DNA of 64,000 bases from an uncultured Fretibacterium sp. (GTDB taxonomy: Bacteria; Synergistota; Synergistia; Synergistales; Aminobacteriaceae). The notes beneath the pieces were generated by a model. It was not told where the DNA came from. It ran no database searches and saw only the letters and a program-made list of their open reading frames with translations. The stretch lies in assembly GCA_946186205.1 (NCBI GenBank), contig CAMHMH010000003.1:177745-241744 (forward strand), given 5' to 3'. Shown piece after piece: positions 28,030 to 36,514 of this stretch (position 1 is the stretch's first letter; every line of letters starts with the position of its first letter). Position numbers and translations under genes: made by a program.

Positions 28030-28119
28030 TGTTCGTATCTGACATACTTTTTCCAATATACGTGCGGTTAGGGGTTTTCCTCTGCCGCACTCTCTATTCT
28101 CCCGAAAGGGGGCTTTGTT

Positions 28120-29409
28120 ATGCCTAACTTCTCGGAGGGCGACGGCTTCGCTGAACTTCTCAACTTCTCTCACATGGTCGCTCCTGAAGTCTTAGGGCTT
28201 AAAAATGGCGGATTCCTCGCAGGCTTCTGGCTCACTGGCCCTGACCTCGAAAGCTCTACTGTTCAGGAATTGGAGCATTTAAGCGAGATGATGGCTAGGG
28301 CTATCGGTCAGCTTGATGTCAGGTACTGCGTTCACTTCGAGTTCTTCAGGCGCGAGGCTCATAACTACCCGGACGGCCATTTTCACGAAACTACCACGAA
28401 ACTCATCGACATGGAGCGATTCGCACAATTTCAGCAGGAAGCAGGTCATTACGAATCCATTCAGGCGATTTTCGTTACTTACGTCCCTCCCACTTTTGAG
28501 AAAAGCCCTCTACTACAGCGTATCAAGAAATTCCTCTTTGGCTCGGATACGGATAATGAGGATATGGTTGTTGAAAAACAGCTTGAACGCTTCGAGGAAG
28601 TTATTCGCGGTCTGAAGGATTCTCTTAGTCTCATTATGAAGGTTCGGCGCATGACCTTCCAGCCTGATAACGTACCTGACCCATATTCGGGAACTTCCGA
28701 ACTTCTGGAGGCTGTCAATGCTTGCGTCAATGGTAACTGGCATCCTATAAGGCTTCCGGCGTTTCCATATTACCTTGACTGCACTCTCGCTAAAGACTGC
28801 ATTAACGGTAAAAGCCTTGAATACAACAATGAGTACGTTCAATGTGTTTCACTTGTTAATTATCCGGCGGGGACTTTCCCGTCTATTCTATCGGACTTGC
28901 AGACTTTGCCCATCTCTTTCAGATGGTCTAACCGTTTCATCTTAACCGACATGCGCGAGGCTATGGGTCAGATTGAAACTAAACGAAGACAATGGGTCCA
29001 AAAAATGCGCAGTCTCTTCTCTCAGATTACGGGCATTCAGACTAACAGGGTTAATCAGGACGCGGTCGCTATGGTTGAGGACTTGGATAACGCTCTGCAA
29101 GACGCTCATTCGGGTGAGGTCGCTTTCGGCAATCACACTTCTACTGTCGTTTTGCGTCATTCCAATCCTCAATTTCTGGAAGAGGCTGCTCGTGAGGTCG
29201 TCAAAGTTTTTGAACGCGCTGGCTGTAACGCTCGACTCGAATCCATCAATAATTTTGAGGCGTTTTTGGGGTCTCTGCCCGGTCATGGCAAAGGCCGTCG
29301 ATTATCCAGTCTCGGCTTAGGCCCAGTTGCTTTGGCCTTCGTCGGCTCAAGCGGGGCGGAGGATTTATCCAGAGTTCGGGAACTTAAAGAACATTACGGG
29401 CGTTTATAG
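28120..29409 (+). CDS. trbE: TrbE/VirB4 homologue lacking the ATPase domain, amber before its C-terminus
   Basis: 429 residues to the first stop. The N-terminal CagE/TrbE/VirB domain is well preserved (SHMVAPEVLGLKNGGFLAGFWLTG; NNFEAFLGSLPGHG at ~370). The next residues (LSSLGLGPVALAFVGSSG...SRVRELKEHYG) are those of the extreme C-terminus of VirB4 proteins, so ~400 residues with Walker A and B are missing in frame. After the TAG at 29407 the same frame runs 45 more codons (PVQWLKERELPDWADAWE) to a TAA at 29547, overlapping trbJ as expected. VirB4 ATPase activity is essential in known T4SSs, so the machine should be dead. Confidence 0.85.
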   Translation: MPNFSEGDGFAELLNFSHMVAPEVLGLKNGGFLAGFWLTGPDLESSTVQELEHLSEMMARAIGQLDVRYCVHFEFFRREAHNYPDGHFHETTTKLIDMERFAQFQQEAGHYESIQAIFVTYVPPTFEKSPLLQRIKKFLFGSDTDNEDMVVEKQLERFEEVIRGLKDSLSLIMKVRRMTFQPDNVPDPYSGTSELLEAVNACVNGNWHPIRLPAFPYYLDCTLAKDCINGKSLEYNNEYVQCVSLVNYPAGTFPSILSDLQTLPISFRWSNRFILTDMREAMGQIETKRRQWVQKMRSLFSQITGIQTNRVNQDAVAMVEDLDNALQDAHSGEVAFGNHTSTVVLRHSNPQFLEEAAREVVKVFERAGCNARLESINNFEAFLGSLPGHGKGRRLSSLGLGPVALAFVGSSGAEDLSRVRELKEHYGRL

Positions 29410-29521
29410 CCTGTCCAGTGGCTCAAAGAACGTGAGTTACCTGACTGGGCTGACGCTTGGGAGAAAGTTGACCGCTCTTTTGATGCTCAAACTTTACGCA
29501 AAGAATGGAGAGATAATATCA

Positions 29522-30262
29522 ATGTACAAAATTATAAGGTCTCTTAATGTCTTTCTCATCGCTTTATTCGTTTTCACATCTGCTCCGGCTCACGCTTGGT
29601 GGCTTTGGGTTGAGGGCTTTCCTGTTATGGAGAGTACTCAGCTTGACAAACTCGCCGCTGATATTCACGAAGTCGATGAACAACTAGAAATGCTCAAGAA
29701 TCATCTCGCCATGCTCAAGTCCCTTCAATCTCGACTCTTGCTGTTGGGCAACGGTCAGATTATGCAGGTCTTCAATGAGGCTCAATCAGTCCTACAAAAC
29801 GCTCAAAGCCTCGCCGCTGGGGTCTCCAACTTCGGCAACGCCTTTAAGGAACATTTCCCTGATGACTACGAGAACATCACTTCCGCCATTACTGAGGGGA
29901 AACGTCTCGCTGATGACTGGCGCAAGGTCGAGGAAGGGTACATGAAAGTCCTCAACATGAATGCTAAGAACTTCAACAACGAGCAGGAAGTCAGGAACAA
30001 AATGGTTCAGACATTGAATGAGACCGATCCAAATTCAGGTCAGACTAAGGCCATTCAGATTATTGGGGCTATCGTCAATCATGCTTCCTTCCTCCTTGAT
30101 AGAAACAATCAGGAATTAAGCGGCTTCATGGAGAACTACATTACTCGTCAACAAGCTGAAAAGCAACGCAAGCAACTCGCTAAGAAGAACATTACCAAGA
30201 TGGGGAAAAATGCTTCTCAGGCTCAACGTTCCGGCAAATCTTTTACTCCGGGATTCAAATAA
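29522..30262 (+). CDS. trbJ: TrbJ/VirB5-like exported T4SS protein
   Basis: 246 residues from the ATG at 29522 (after GGAGAG). Signal peptide ending SAPAHA, then WWLW and long coiled-coil helices (LDKLAADIHEVDEQLEMLKNHLAML). TrbJ proteins are periplasmic and assemble with the pilus; VirB5 is the pilus-tip protein. The C-terminus ends in SFTPGFK, repeated in the next gene. A longer frame back to 29327 is a shadow of trbE. Confidence 0.82.
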   Translation: MYKIIRSLNVFLIALFVFTSAPAHAWWLWVEGFPVMESTQLDKLAADIHEVDEQLEMLKNHLAMLKSLQSRLLLLGNGQIMQVFNEAQSVLQNAQSLAAGVSNFGNAFKEHFPDDYENITSAITEGKRLADDWRKVEEGYMKVLNMNAKNFNNEQEVRNKMVQTLNETDPNSGQTKAIQIIGAIVNHASFLLDRNNQELSGFMENYITRQQAEKQRKQLAKKNITKMGKNASQAQRSGKSFTPGFK

Positions 30263-30277
30263 TCGGGAGGGGTTTAC

Positions 30278-31003
30278 ATGAAACGCAGAATTTTTACTCT
30301 CGTACTTTTAGCTCTCGTTGGGGTTGGGGTCTGGGCTTCTTGCTCGGAGTGTTTCATCGCTCAGGAGACTACTCAGATCACCGTCAAGATTAAGGCCGTC
30401 GCTGAATAGCTCAATACCATTGATATGAAATTGAATCAGCTCAAAATGTTGGCTCAACTTCCTCAATCCGTTATCAATCAGATTAACGGCATGAAAGAAC
30501 TTCTCTCCGAGAATTTCTCGCAGGTCAGAGGCATTCTGCAACAAGTTGACAGCATTACTCACTTCACTGACGACATCGAGAACATGCTCAAATCACGACA
30601 CCCTGAATGGCAACAGGGCTTGAATATTGACGAGCTGAAAGAGCGTAACAAAAAACGAGACAAACAGCTAAAACACACCTTTGAGGCTTACTTAAAGGCT
30701 CTCAACATCACTGCTAAGGATTTCAAGAACGACGAGCAAACACGCGAAAAACTTTTATCCGCTCTATCTAACTCGGGGGGACAGGTTCAGGCTTTACAGG
30801 CTCTCGGCGCATTGCTGGATCATACTAGCTCCATTATTGCCCGCAACGAGCAGACTCTTCAAGGCTTCTTGACTGTCTTCCTTGAGGCTGAACGTGATGA
30901 TGTCGATAAATGTGAACAGCTTGAACAGAGTATCGTCGAGGCTTACAAGTCCCTACAAAATCTTCAAGCTCCCGGTCAAACTTTCACTCCGGGCTTCAAG
31001 TAG
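30278..31003 (+). CDS. Second TrbJ-like protein with an in-frame amber at codon 44
   Basis: It starts at ATG 30278 after TCGGGAGGGG with a signal or lipoprotein-like leader (FTLVLLALVGVGVWASC). The TAG at 30407..30409 interrupts AVAE-LNTIDMKLNQL; the frame is then open for 198 codons to a TAG at 31001. The C-terminal half parallels trbJ (ITAKDFKNDEQTREKL, ALGALLDHTSSIIARNEQTLQGF, TFTPGFK), so this is a tandem duplicate. Without readthrough only the part from ATG 30425 could be made, and that lacks the export signal. Confidence 0.7.
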
Positions 31004-31016
31004 TGGAGTTCTCAGC

Positions 31017-31316
31017 ATGAGAAAATTTTTCATCGCATTTTTCTCGCTCATTTGCGTTTTGGGTCTGGCACTAACTGCTTACGCCGCCACTCCCGGCACT
31101 AATGCCACTCTTGAATTTGTCGAAGGCTTCACTTCTGGCATTACGGGGCAGCTCCTATCCTTCGCTCGAAAATTATTCATCGGGCTGGCTACTCTGTCCC
31201 TCGCTATGGGACTTGGCAAAATGATTCTCAGCGGCGAAAGTAATATCGGCTCAGTCGCTGCTCATATCGCTAAATGCAGTATCTACATCGCCTCCTTAAC
31301 AATAAATATTTTTTAG
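31017..31316 (+). pseudogene. trbL: trbL/VirB6 N-terminal fragment
   Basis: 99 residues: signal peptide (LTAYAATPG), then FVEGFTSGITGQLLSFARKLFIGLATLSLAMGLGKMI, the usual opening of TrbL, an inner-membrane channel protein of ~400 or more residues. The frame stops after IYIASLTINIF, where the sequence changes to AT-rich DNA leading into a toxin-antitoxin pair. It marks the truncated right end of the conjugative element; trbF, trbG and trbI homologues are absent from the window. Confidence 0.7.
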
Positions 31317-31333
31317 AATTTCTCTTAGAATTT

Positions 31334-31367
31334 ATTATACTATTTACTGATAATTATATTGTATAAT
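31334..31367. promoter_or_regulatory. Inverted repeat ahead of the toxin-antitoxin genes
   Basis: ATTATAC (31334..31340) and GTATAAT (31361..31367) form a perfect 7-bp inverted repeat; the right arm overlaps a -10-like TATAAT. It lies 22 bp before the antitoxin ATG (RBS AAAAGGAGC), a natural place for autoregulation by an antitoxin. The region is very AT-rich, so chance is not excluded. Confidence 0.4.
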
Positions 31368-31389
31368 ATTCTCAAAAGGAGCTGAGAAA

Positions 31390-31713
31390 ATGTCATCAGT
31401 AGTAAGTGCAATAAAGGACACAATACCACTCTCACAATTTAATCGCGGTATGGCCGGAAAAATATTCTCTGAAGTTAAGACACATGGTTCAAAAGTAGTA
31501 ATGAAGAATAACAATCCGGAAGTAGTTTTAGTGCCGCCAGATGAATATTTAGAGATAACGGATGCGCTGAATGATTACTTGTTGCTGACGATGGCAGTAA
31601 AGCGAATGGAAAGTTATGACCCGTTGAAAGTGATAACAGAGTCAGAAATGGATAAACGTCTTGGAATAACGCAGGAGGATTTAGACAGTATCGGCGAGGT
31701 AGAAATAGAATGA
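31390..31713 (+). CDS. Phd/YefM-family antitoxin
   Basis: 107 residues with the Phd/YefM pattern: PLSQFNRGMAGKIFSEVKTHGSKVVMKNNNPEVVLVPPDEY. These proteins bind DNA through the N-terminus and neutralise a RelE/YoeB-type toxin through the C-terminal tail. The TGA overlaps the ATG of the toxin gene at 31710 (ATGA). Preceded by a good ribosome-binding site and an inverted repeat. Confidence 0.88.
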   Translation: MSSVVSAIKDTIPLSQFNRGMAGKIFSEVKTHGSKVVMKNNNPEVVLVPPDEYLEITDALNDYLLLTMAVKRMESYDPLKVITESEMDKRLGITQEDLDSIGEVEIE

Positions 31714-32039
31714 GCTGGGAACTGATTTATCTTCCTGAAGTTGAAGGCGACTATAATAATTTGAGTCGTCGTCAGCAGTTAATGACAGACAAAATGCTAA
31801 AACGAGTGAAGGAGAATCCGTTACCGAGTAATGAGGGAGGTTACGGCAAACCCTTGGGACATAAGCGCGGCAGAAATCTCACAGGTTATCTTAAAATCAA
31901 GCTGCGAGGCGAAGGTATCAGAATAGTGTATAAGTTAAAGCGAACGGCAACGAAGATGCTTGTGATAGTAATCGGACTTCGAGAAGATGAAGAAGTTTAC
32001 GAAATAGCCCAAGAACGCATAAATAGATATAAGCTGTAA
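31710..32039 (+). CDS. RelE/ParE-superfamily toxin
   Basis: 109 residues: WELIYLPEVEGDYNNLSRRQQLMTDKMLKRVKENP, GYGKPLGHKRGRNLTGYLKIKLRGEGIRIVYKL, then VIGLREDEEVYEIAQERI. This is a RelE-type mRNA-interferase fold with the conserved Arg and Tyr pattern (GIRIVYKL). It is translationally coupled to the antitoxin and, through TAATG, to the recombinase downstream. Confidence 0.88.
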   Translation: MSWELIYLPEVEGDYNNLSRRQQLMTDKMLKRVKENPLPSNEGGYGKPLGHKRGRNLTGYLKIKLRGEGIRIVYKLKRTATKMLVIVIGLREDEEVYEIAQERINRYKL

Positions 32040-33034
32040 TGAATGAAGTTCAAATATATTCCGTAGCAATAACGGCAGACGCTCTCTCATATTCCGAAAA
32101 AGTACGTCGCCTTATAGAAGCCTCGGTAGCCTCCGAGACGCGGCGCGCATATGCCTCACGGCTGAAACGGTTTGTGAACTGGTGCAATGAGAAGGGATTA
32201 AGTTGCACGTATCCGATTGAGCCAGAAATCTTAGCGATGTACATAACAGACATGGCCGGAGACGGATTATCGAATGCGACAATAACTCAGACAATGGCGG
32301 CAGTTTCGACAACGCATAAAGCACAGGGACTAAATTCGCCGACGGAGAGCCTGTTGGTGAAGAAAGTACTGAGAGGATTTCGGCGTGAATACGGGACAGC
32401 GCATAAGAAGCATGACGCAGCGACGGTTGAGGTAGTGCGCTACCTTCTGAAATCGATCCCCGATGACAATTCCCCTAAAAATGTTCGGGACAAAGCGATA
32501 ATTGCTATGGGATTCGCAGGAGCGTTCCGGCGTTCGGAGTTGTGCGCGATAGATGTTGAGCATCTGAAGTGGGTATTTCGTGAGAAGCAGGAAATCGTAT
32601 TAATTGAGTTGAAACGCTCGAAGACTGACCAAGAGGGGCGTGGAATGACAAAGGCGATATTTCCGAGTCAGGATAAAACTGTATCACCGGATAAAACTGT
32701 ATCACCGACTGAGCTGTTAAAGAGGTGGCTGAAAATTCGCGGTTCAGAGGGCGCACTGTTCACACGGATATTGAAGGGCGAGCATATGACGGACGAACGC
32801 CTTACGCCTCAGAGCGTGCGGTTGATAGTGAAACATACGGCGGCGAAAGCGGGATTATCGCTAGACCTGACAGCGCACAGCCTGCGCTCAGGTTTCGTAA
32901 CGACGGCAATCCGGCAGGGAAAAACAGAACGCTCTATAATGAACCAAACAGGCCACAGGTCAACGCAAGTGCTTCGCGAGTACTTCCAGCGTGAGGATGC
33001 AATCGAGGACAACGCAGCAGATAATATAATCTGA
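32039..33034 (+). CDS. Tyrosine site-specific recombinase (phage/ICE integrase type)
   Basis: 331 residues. A SAM-like core-binding domain (YASRLKRFVNWCNEKG) is followed by a catalytic domain: Arg in GAFRRSELCAI (~165), HSLRSGFVTTA (~280), TGHRS (~303) and the nucleophile Tyr in LREYF (~311). All catalytic residues appear present. The ATG overlaps the toxin stop (TAATG), an unusual three-gene cassette. Codons for DKTVSP are duplicated exactly (18 bp) between the motifs. It could integrate this or the neighbouring element; no att sites were found. Confidence 0.88.
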   Translation: MNEVQIYSVAITADALSYSEKVRRLIEASVASETRRAYASRLKRFVNWCNEKGLSCTYPIEPEILAMYITDMAGDGLSNATITQTMAAVSTTHKAQGLNSPTESLLVKKVLRGFRREYGTAHKKHDAATVEVVRYLLKSIPDDNSPKNVRDKAIIAMGFAGAFRRSELCAIDVEHLKWVFREKQEIVLIELKRSKTDQEGRGMTKAIFPSQDKTVSPDKTVSPTELLKRWLKIRGSEGALFTRILKGEHMTDERLTPQSVRLIVKHTAAKAGLSLDLTAHSLRSGFVTTAIRQGKTERSIMNQTGHRSTQVLREYFQREDAIEDNAADNII

Positions 33035-33054
33035 TGTAAAGGAGCTGACGTAGA

Positions 33055-34602
33055 ATGAAAAAGCTGCCGATAGGGGTACAGGACTTTGTACAGTTAAGGC
33101 AGGATAACCTGTTGTATGTAGATAAGACAGCCAGATTACTCGAACTTATCGAGAATGGACGAAGATATTTCCTCTCGCGCCCCCGTCGTTTTGGAAAGTC
33201 GTTAATGCTCTCGACCTTTGACGCGATGTTTAGGGGACGCAAAGAGTATTTCAAAGGACTTGCGGCGGAAGAATGGGTAACCAGACAGTCAGAGCGTCCT
33301 GCGCCTGTTCTAAGATTCGATATGTCAACAATGGAAGCGACTAGTTCAGAAGAGATGAAGCAGTCGTTGAAGGAAACAATATACCGTATGGCCGAAGATT
33401 TTAACCTTAAAGTTCACAGTCAGACATTAGGAGGAGTATTCATTGACCTTATAAAGCAGCTCCAAAAGCAAAGAGGTTATGTCGTAGTCTTAATAGACGA
33501 ATACGACAAGCCGATACTGGACAATCTCTCGGATATAAGGAAAGCGAACGAAATGCGTGAAGTGCTGCGTTCGTTCTATACGGTGCTGAAAAGCTGTGAT
33601 GAGTACCTGCGCTTTGTGTTCATAACGGGGATCTCTAAATTTAGCAAGATGGGCGTGTTCTTCGCTATGAATAACCTGCTTGATATTTCCATGTTGGAAC
33701 AGTATGGCGATATAGCGGGGTACACCCAGGACGAGCTGGAACACTCATTCTCAGACTGGCTCAGTTCGACAGCGGACAGAAAAAAAATCAGTCGAGATGA
33801 AATACTCTTACGCCTCAAGAACTACTATGACGGCTTCAGCTTTGACGGCGTGAACCGAATCTACAACCCGTTCTCGATTCTAAGTTTCTTCGGTACAAGT
33901 GAGTTCCGAAACTACTGGTACGAATCTGGCTCACCTTTCTTCATAGTCAACTGGATGCAAGAACATCAGATACTAGACCCTGAAGAATATCGGCACATTG
34001 TAGTAAATGGCAACGACTTTATAAGCATACAGGAGATAGAGCAGGCAGACGCGGCGAGTTTCCTTTACCAGAGCGGTTATCTGACAATCGAAAAGAAAGA
34101 GGAACAGCTATTGACGCTTGATTATCCGAACCGTGAAGTGAAAAACTCACTATCAAGCATGTACCTAAAGCTAGTCTACCGTGTTGAGGGATATGCACTT
34201 CTGGGAAATCAGATATGGAAGGCATTACGTGAGGGGGATATACCAGAGATTGTGAGGCTGTATAATACTGCGCTTGCGGGAGTTGCTTATGATGACTTTC
34301 CAAATCGCAATGAGTTCTGGTATCGCTCGATGTTCGTCATGTTGTTGCGTGGTGCGGGAATAATCTCGTACAGTGAGCCTCATACCTCAAAGGGACGCGC
34401 TGATGTGGTAATTCAGTTCAAGAATCTGACTGTAGTACTGGAGTTTAAGTTATCGAAAACAAGCGCGGGTGTTGAACAGATGAAACGTCTAGGCGCACAG
34501 CAAATCAAGGAGCGTGGTTATGCGGAGAGTTACGGCGGCGATGGGCGCGAGATAATTACGGCGGTACTAGTAGCAGACGCAGAGAAACGAGAGGTGAGAT
34601 AG
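33055..34602 (+). CDS. AAA-ATPase-like / PD-(D/E)XK nuclease protein
   Basis: 515 residues of the family opening KLPIGVQDFVQLRQDNLLYVDKT, with a P-loop-like RPRRFGKSLM (~44), Walker B-like VVLIDEYDKP (~145) and a C-terminal nuclease-like fold (GRADVVIQF...VVLEFKL, ~450). Such genes are multiplied in Synergistetes, Bacteroidetes and Clostridia genomes; the function is unknown, though mobile-element or defence links are suspected. It starts 20 bp after the recombinase stop (RBS AAAGGAGC). Confidence 0.85.
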   Translation: MKKLPIGVQDFVQLRQDNLLYVDKTARLLELIENGRRYFLSRPRRFGKSLMLSTFDAMFRGRKEYFKGLAAEEWVTRQSERPAPVLRFDMSTMEATSSEEMKQSLKETIYRMAEDFNLKVHSQTLGGVFIDLIKQLQKQRGYVVVLIDEYDKPILDNLSDIRKANEMREVLRSFYTVLKSCDEYLRFVFITGISKFSKMGVFFAMNNLLDISMLEQYGDIAGYTQDELEHSFSDWLSSTADRKKISRDEILLRLKNYYDGFSFDGVNRIYNPFSILSFFGTSEFRNYWYESGSPFFIVNWMQEHQILDPEEYRHIVVNGNDFISIQEIEQADAASFLYQSGYLTIEKKEEQLLTLDYPNREVKNSLSSMYLKLVYRVEGYALLGNQIWKALREGDIPEIVRLYNTALAGVAYDDFPNRNEFWYRSMFVMLLRGAGIISYSEPHTSKGRADVVIQFKNLTVVLEFKLSKTSAGVEQMKRLGAQQIKERGYAESYGGDGREIITAVLVADAEKREVR

Positions 34603-35442
34603 TTGGAAGTAAATGACGAGTATAAAGACCGTGTATTCAAATACCTTTTCGGCAATCCTGCGAATCGAGCGTGGACGCTTGCGCTGTACAACGCAGTAAA
34701 TGGCTCAAACTACGACAATCCAGAGGAAATAGAGTACAACACAATCGAAGACGCGGTGTATTTGGGCATGAGGAATGATGTATCGTTCATAATCGTAGAC
34801 GAGCTGAATCTATGGGAACATCAGAGTACGTACAATCCGAATATGCCGATGCGCTTTTTTCTTTACGCCGCAAAGCTCTATGAGAAATACATTGCAGGAA
34901 GTGATTACTACCCGTACAGCAGTGTGTTGCAGCCTGCGCCGCGTCCTAAGTGCATATGCTTCTACAATGGAACGGCCAGTCAACCCGAACGCAAAATCCT
35001 GCGACTGAGTGAGGCATTCGGCAGCGAGGGCGATATTGAGGTAGTAGTTACCATGCTGAATATCAATTACGGGAAGAATCGTGAACTGATGGAAGCATGT
35101 GAACCGTTGAGCGAATATGCCTGGCTGGTTGAGACTATCAGGAAAAATCAACGTACAATGAGAAATCTTGAGACGGCAATAGACGCAGCTATCGATGAAA
35201 TGCCCGATGAGTTTGTGATAAAGAGATTTCTGTTGATGAACAAAGCGGAGGTAAAGGGTATGTTTCTAACGGAGTATGATCAAGAAAAAGTCTTAGCGCA
35301 GGCAGTAAACGAAGACCGCAGACGTGTAGCCACAGATATGCTGAAGGAGAAATTACCGCTCCCGTTAATAGCGAAGATAAGCAAGCTCTCAGAGGACGCG
35401 ATACGGAAATTAGCCAACAATCTTGGAATGAGTATCGCGTGA
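34603..35442 (+). CDS. Rpn/PD-(D/E)XK-type transposase-like nuclease protein
   Basis: 279 residues from a TTG directly after the TAG of the preceding gene. The N-terminus (NDEYKDRVFKYLFGNPANRAWTLALYNAVNGSNY) and nuclease core (RNDVSFIIVDELNLWEHQS) match the Rpn-like group often annotated as PD-(D/E)XK nuclease family transposase. Related Rpn proteins promote DNA cleavage and horizontal transfer. The C-terminus is a helical tail (LIAKISKLSEDAIRKLANNLG). It pairs with the AAA/nuclease gene as an operon. Confidence 0.8.
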   Translation: MEVNDEYKDRVFKYLFGNPANRAWTLALYNAVNGSNYDNPEEIEYNTIEDAVYLGMRNDVSFIIVDELNLWEHQSTYNPNMPMRFFLYAAKLYEKYIAGSDYYPYSSVLQPAPRPKCICFYNGTASQPERKILRLSEAFGSEGDIEVVVTMLNINYGKNRELMEACEPLSEYAWLVETIRKNQRTMRNLETAIDAAIDEMPDEFVIKRFLLMNKAEVKGMFLTEYDQEKVLAQAVNEDRRRVATDMLKEKLPLPLIAKISKLSEDAIRKLANNLGMSIA

Positions 35443-36330
35443 GGTCGTAGGGCGCACTTGGAACGCCTCAAAAACATTCCTGTAACAGAGAGGGAAGCTC
35501 CAGAAGTCAAGGAGCGATATGCGCCTGATAGTGAACGGGCAAAATCGTAGGTGCGCGTTATTCCCCTATAAGCGCGAGAGGCGGAGAAAGCGATTCTGTG
35601 TTAGTGGTGCTTGTACGGTCGAAAGTGAAGCGTCATATGTCGTACGGCAGGTTGTACAGGCACACAGTGGGAGTAATCTTTTTGCGCTGGAGGCACTGAA
35701 AGCGATGTACTTTTGCGGCGTTGATAGCGCGAGTACTAATAAGCGTCTGGAGCGTCTAGGGCGATGGCTGCTCGTCGGGTACGAGTCGGGGGCAATATGC
35801 GCGTACCCTTCATGATGAGGAAGTGCGGAGAGCGGCAATCCATTAATGCCTCAATATTCACGGACGCAACGAGGCGTGCCTGATTGAACATCGATGAAAG
35901 TGCTGTATACGCCTCAAGCGGTATGAATTACCAAATAATGCGCGTTAATCGTCGATAAGCCTTGAAAGCGATTCGGCGTTAGTGGTATTTTGACGGCAAA
36001 AGGAATTGTCATGATTGTCATACGTTGTAAACGTTGATATGCGTGCACTTCGTACAATGACGAAGTAGGCGTTTTGAATCGTCATACGTCATAAAGCAAG
36101 TTGTACTAACGCGCCAAAGGCGTTATCGTTGAAAATCTTTCGCGCTGGAGGCATTGACGGCGCGATGATGTTCATCGGTGTGAAGCTACGCCGCACCCTT
36201 CATGAGGAAGGTATTGCGAATGTGGCAATCGCGCTCTATACGGCGTGCAGTGGGTTGTGTTTGAGCGCGATTACGAAAGTTGCCCGTTGAGCTGTACGAG
36301 CGTCCATGCGGTACGGCATAATGCGCGAGG
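35443..36330. repeat. Diverged tandem duplication of a ~400-bp non-coding unit
   Basis: No convincing gene. The opening ~100 bp reads as a possible gene tail (RRAHLERLKNIPVTEREAPEVKERY, stop at ~35550). Then two diverged copies share ordered words: AAAGCGATTC...GTTAGTGGT (35588 and 35965), GCGCTGGAGGCA (35682 and 36141) and ACCCTTCATGA...AGGAAG (35805 and 36195). The second copy holds ~80 extra bases between the first two anchors. The role is unknown; a decayed repeat family or non-coding RNA is possible. Confidence 0.5.
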
Positions 36331-36514
36331 TTCTATGAGTACGTGCTTCTCCCTTCATGGCGATGGACACACGCGGCTCGATGAACGAGAGAGCGTGAAG
36401 CCCGCCTCATCGAGAACCTTGTAGAAGTCGCGCTGATTGCGAGCAGTCTCATCGTTACGAGCGCAATAGTCGCGATAAGCCCGATAGAGCAACAGTCAAG
36501 AAAACACACATTAA

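Noticed and set aside
29327..29521. N-terminal extension of trbJ
   Set aside because: It overlaps the C-terminal coding part of trbE, and a signal peptide with a ribosome-binding site begins at 29522.
9745..31316. Complete TAG reassignment (alternative genetic code)
   Set aside because: TAG is the natural end of several genes here (ArdC, helicase, the second trbJ, the LprI-like gene, the amidase, PrimPol-DnaB, ParB), often with a downstream ribosome-binding site. Only local readthrough or mutation remains plausible.
35519..35815. 98-codon plus-strand frame in the repeat region
   Set aside because: It crosses the diverged duplication without protein-level conservation between the copies; composition is not gene-like.
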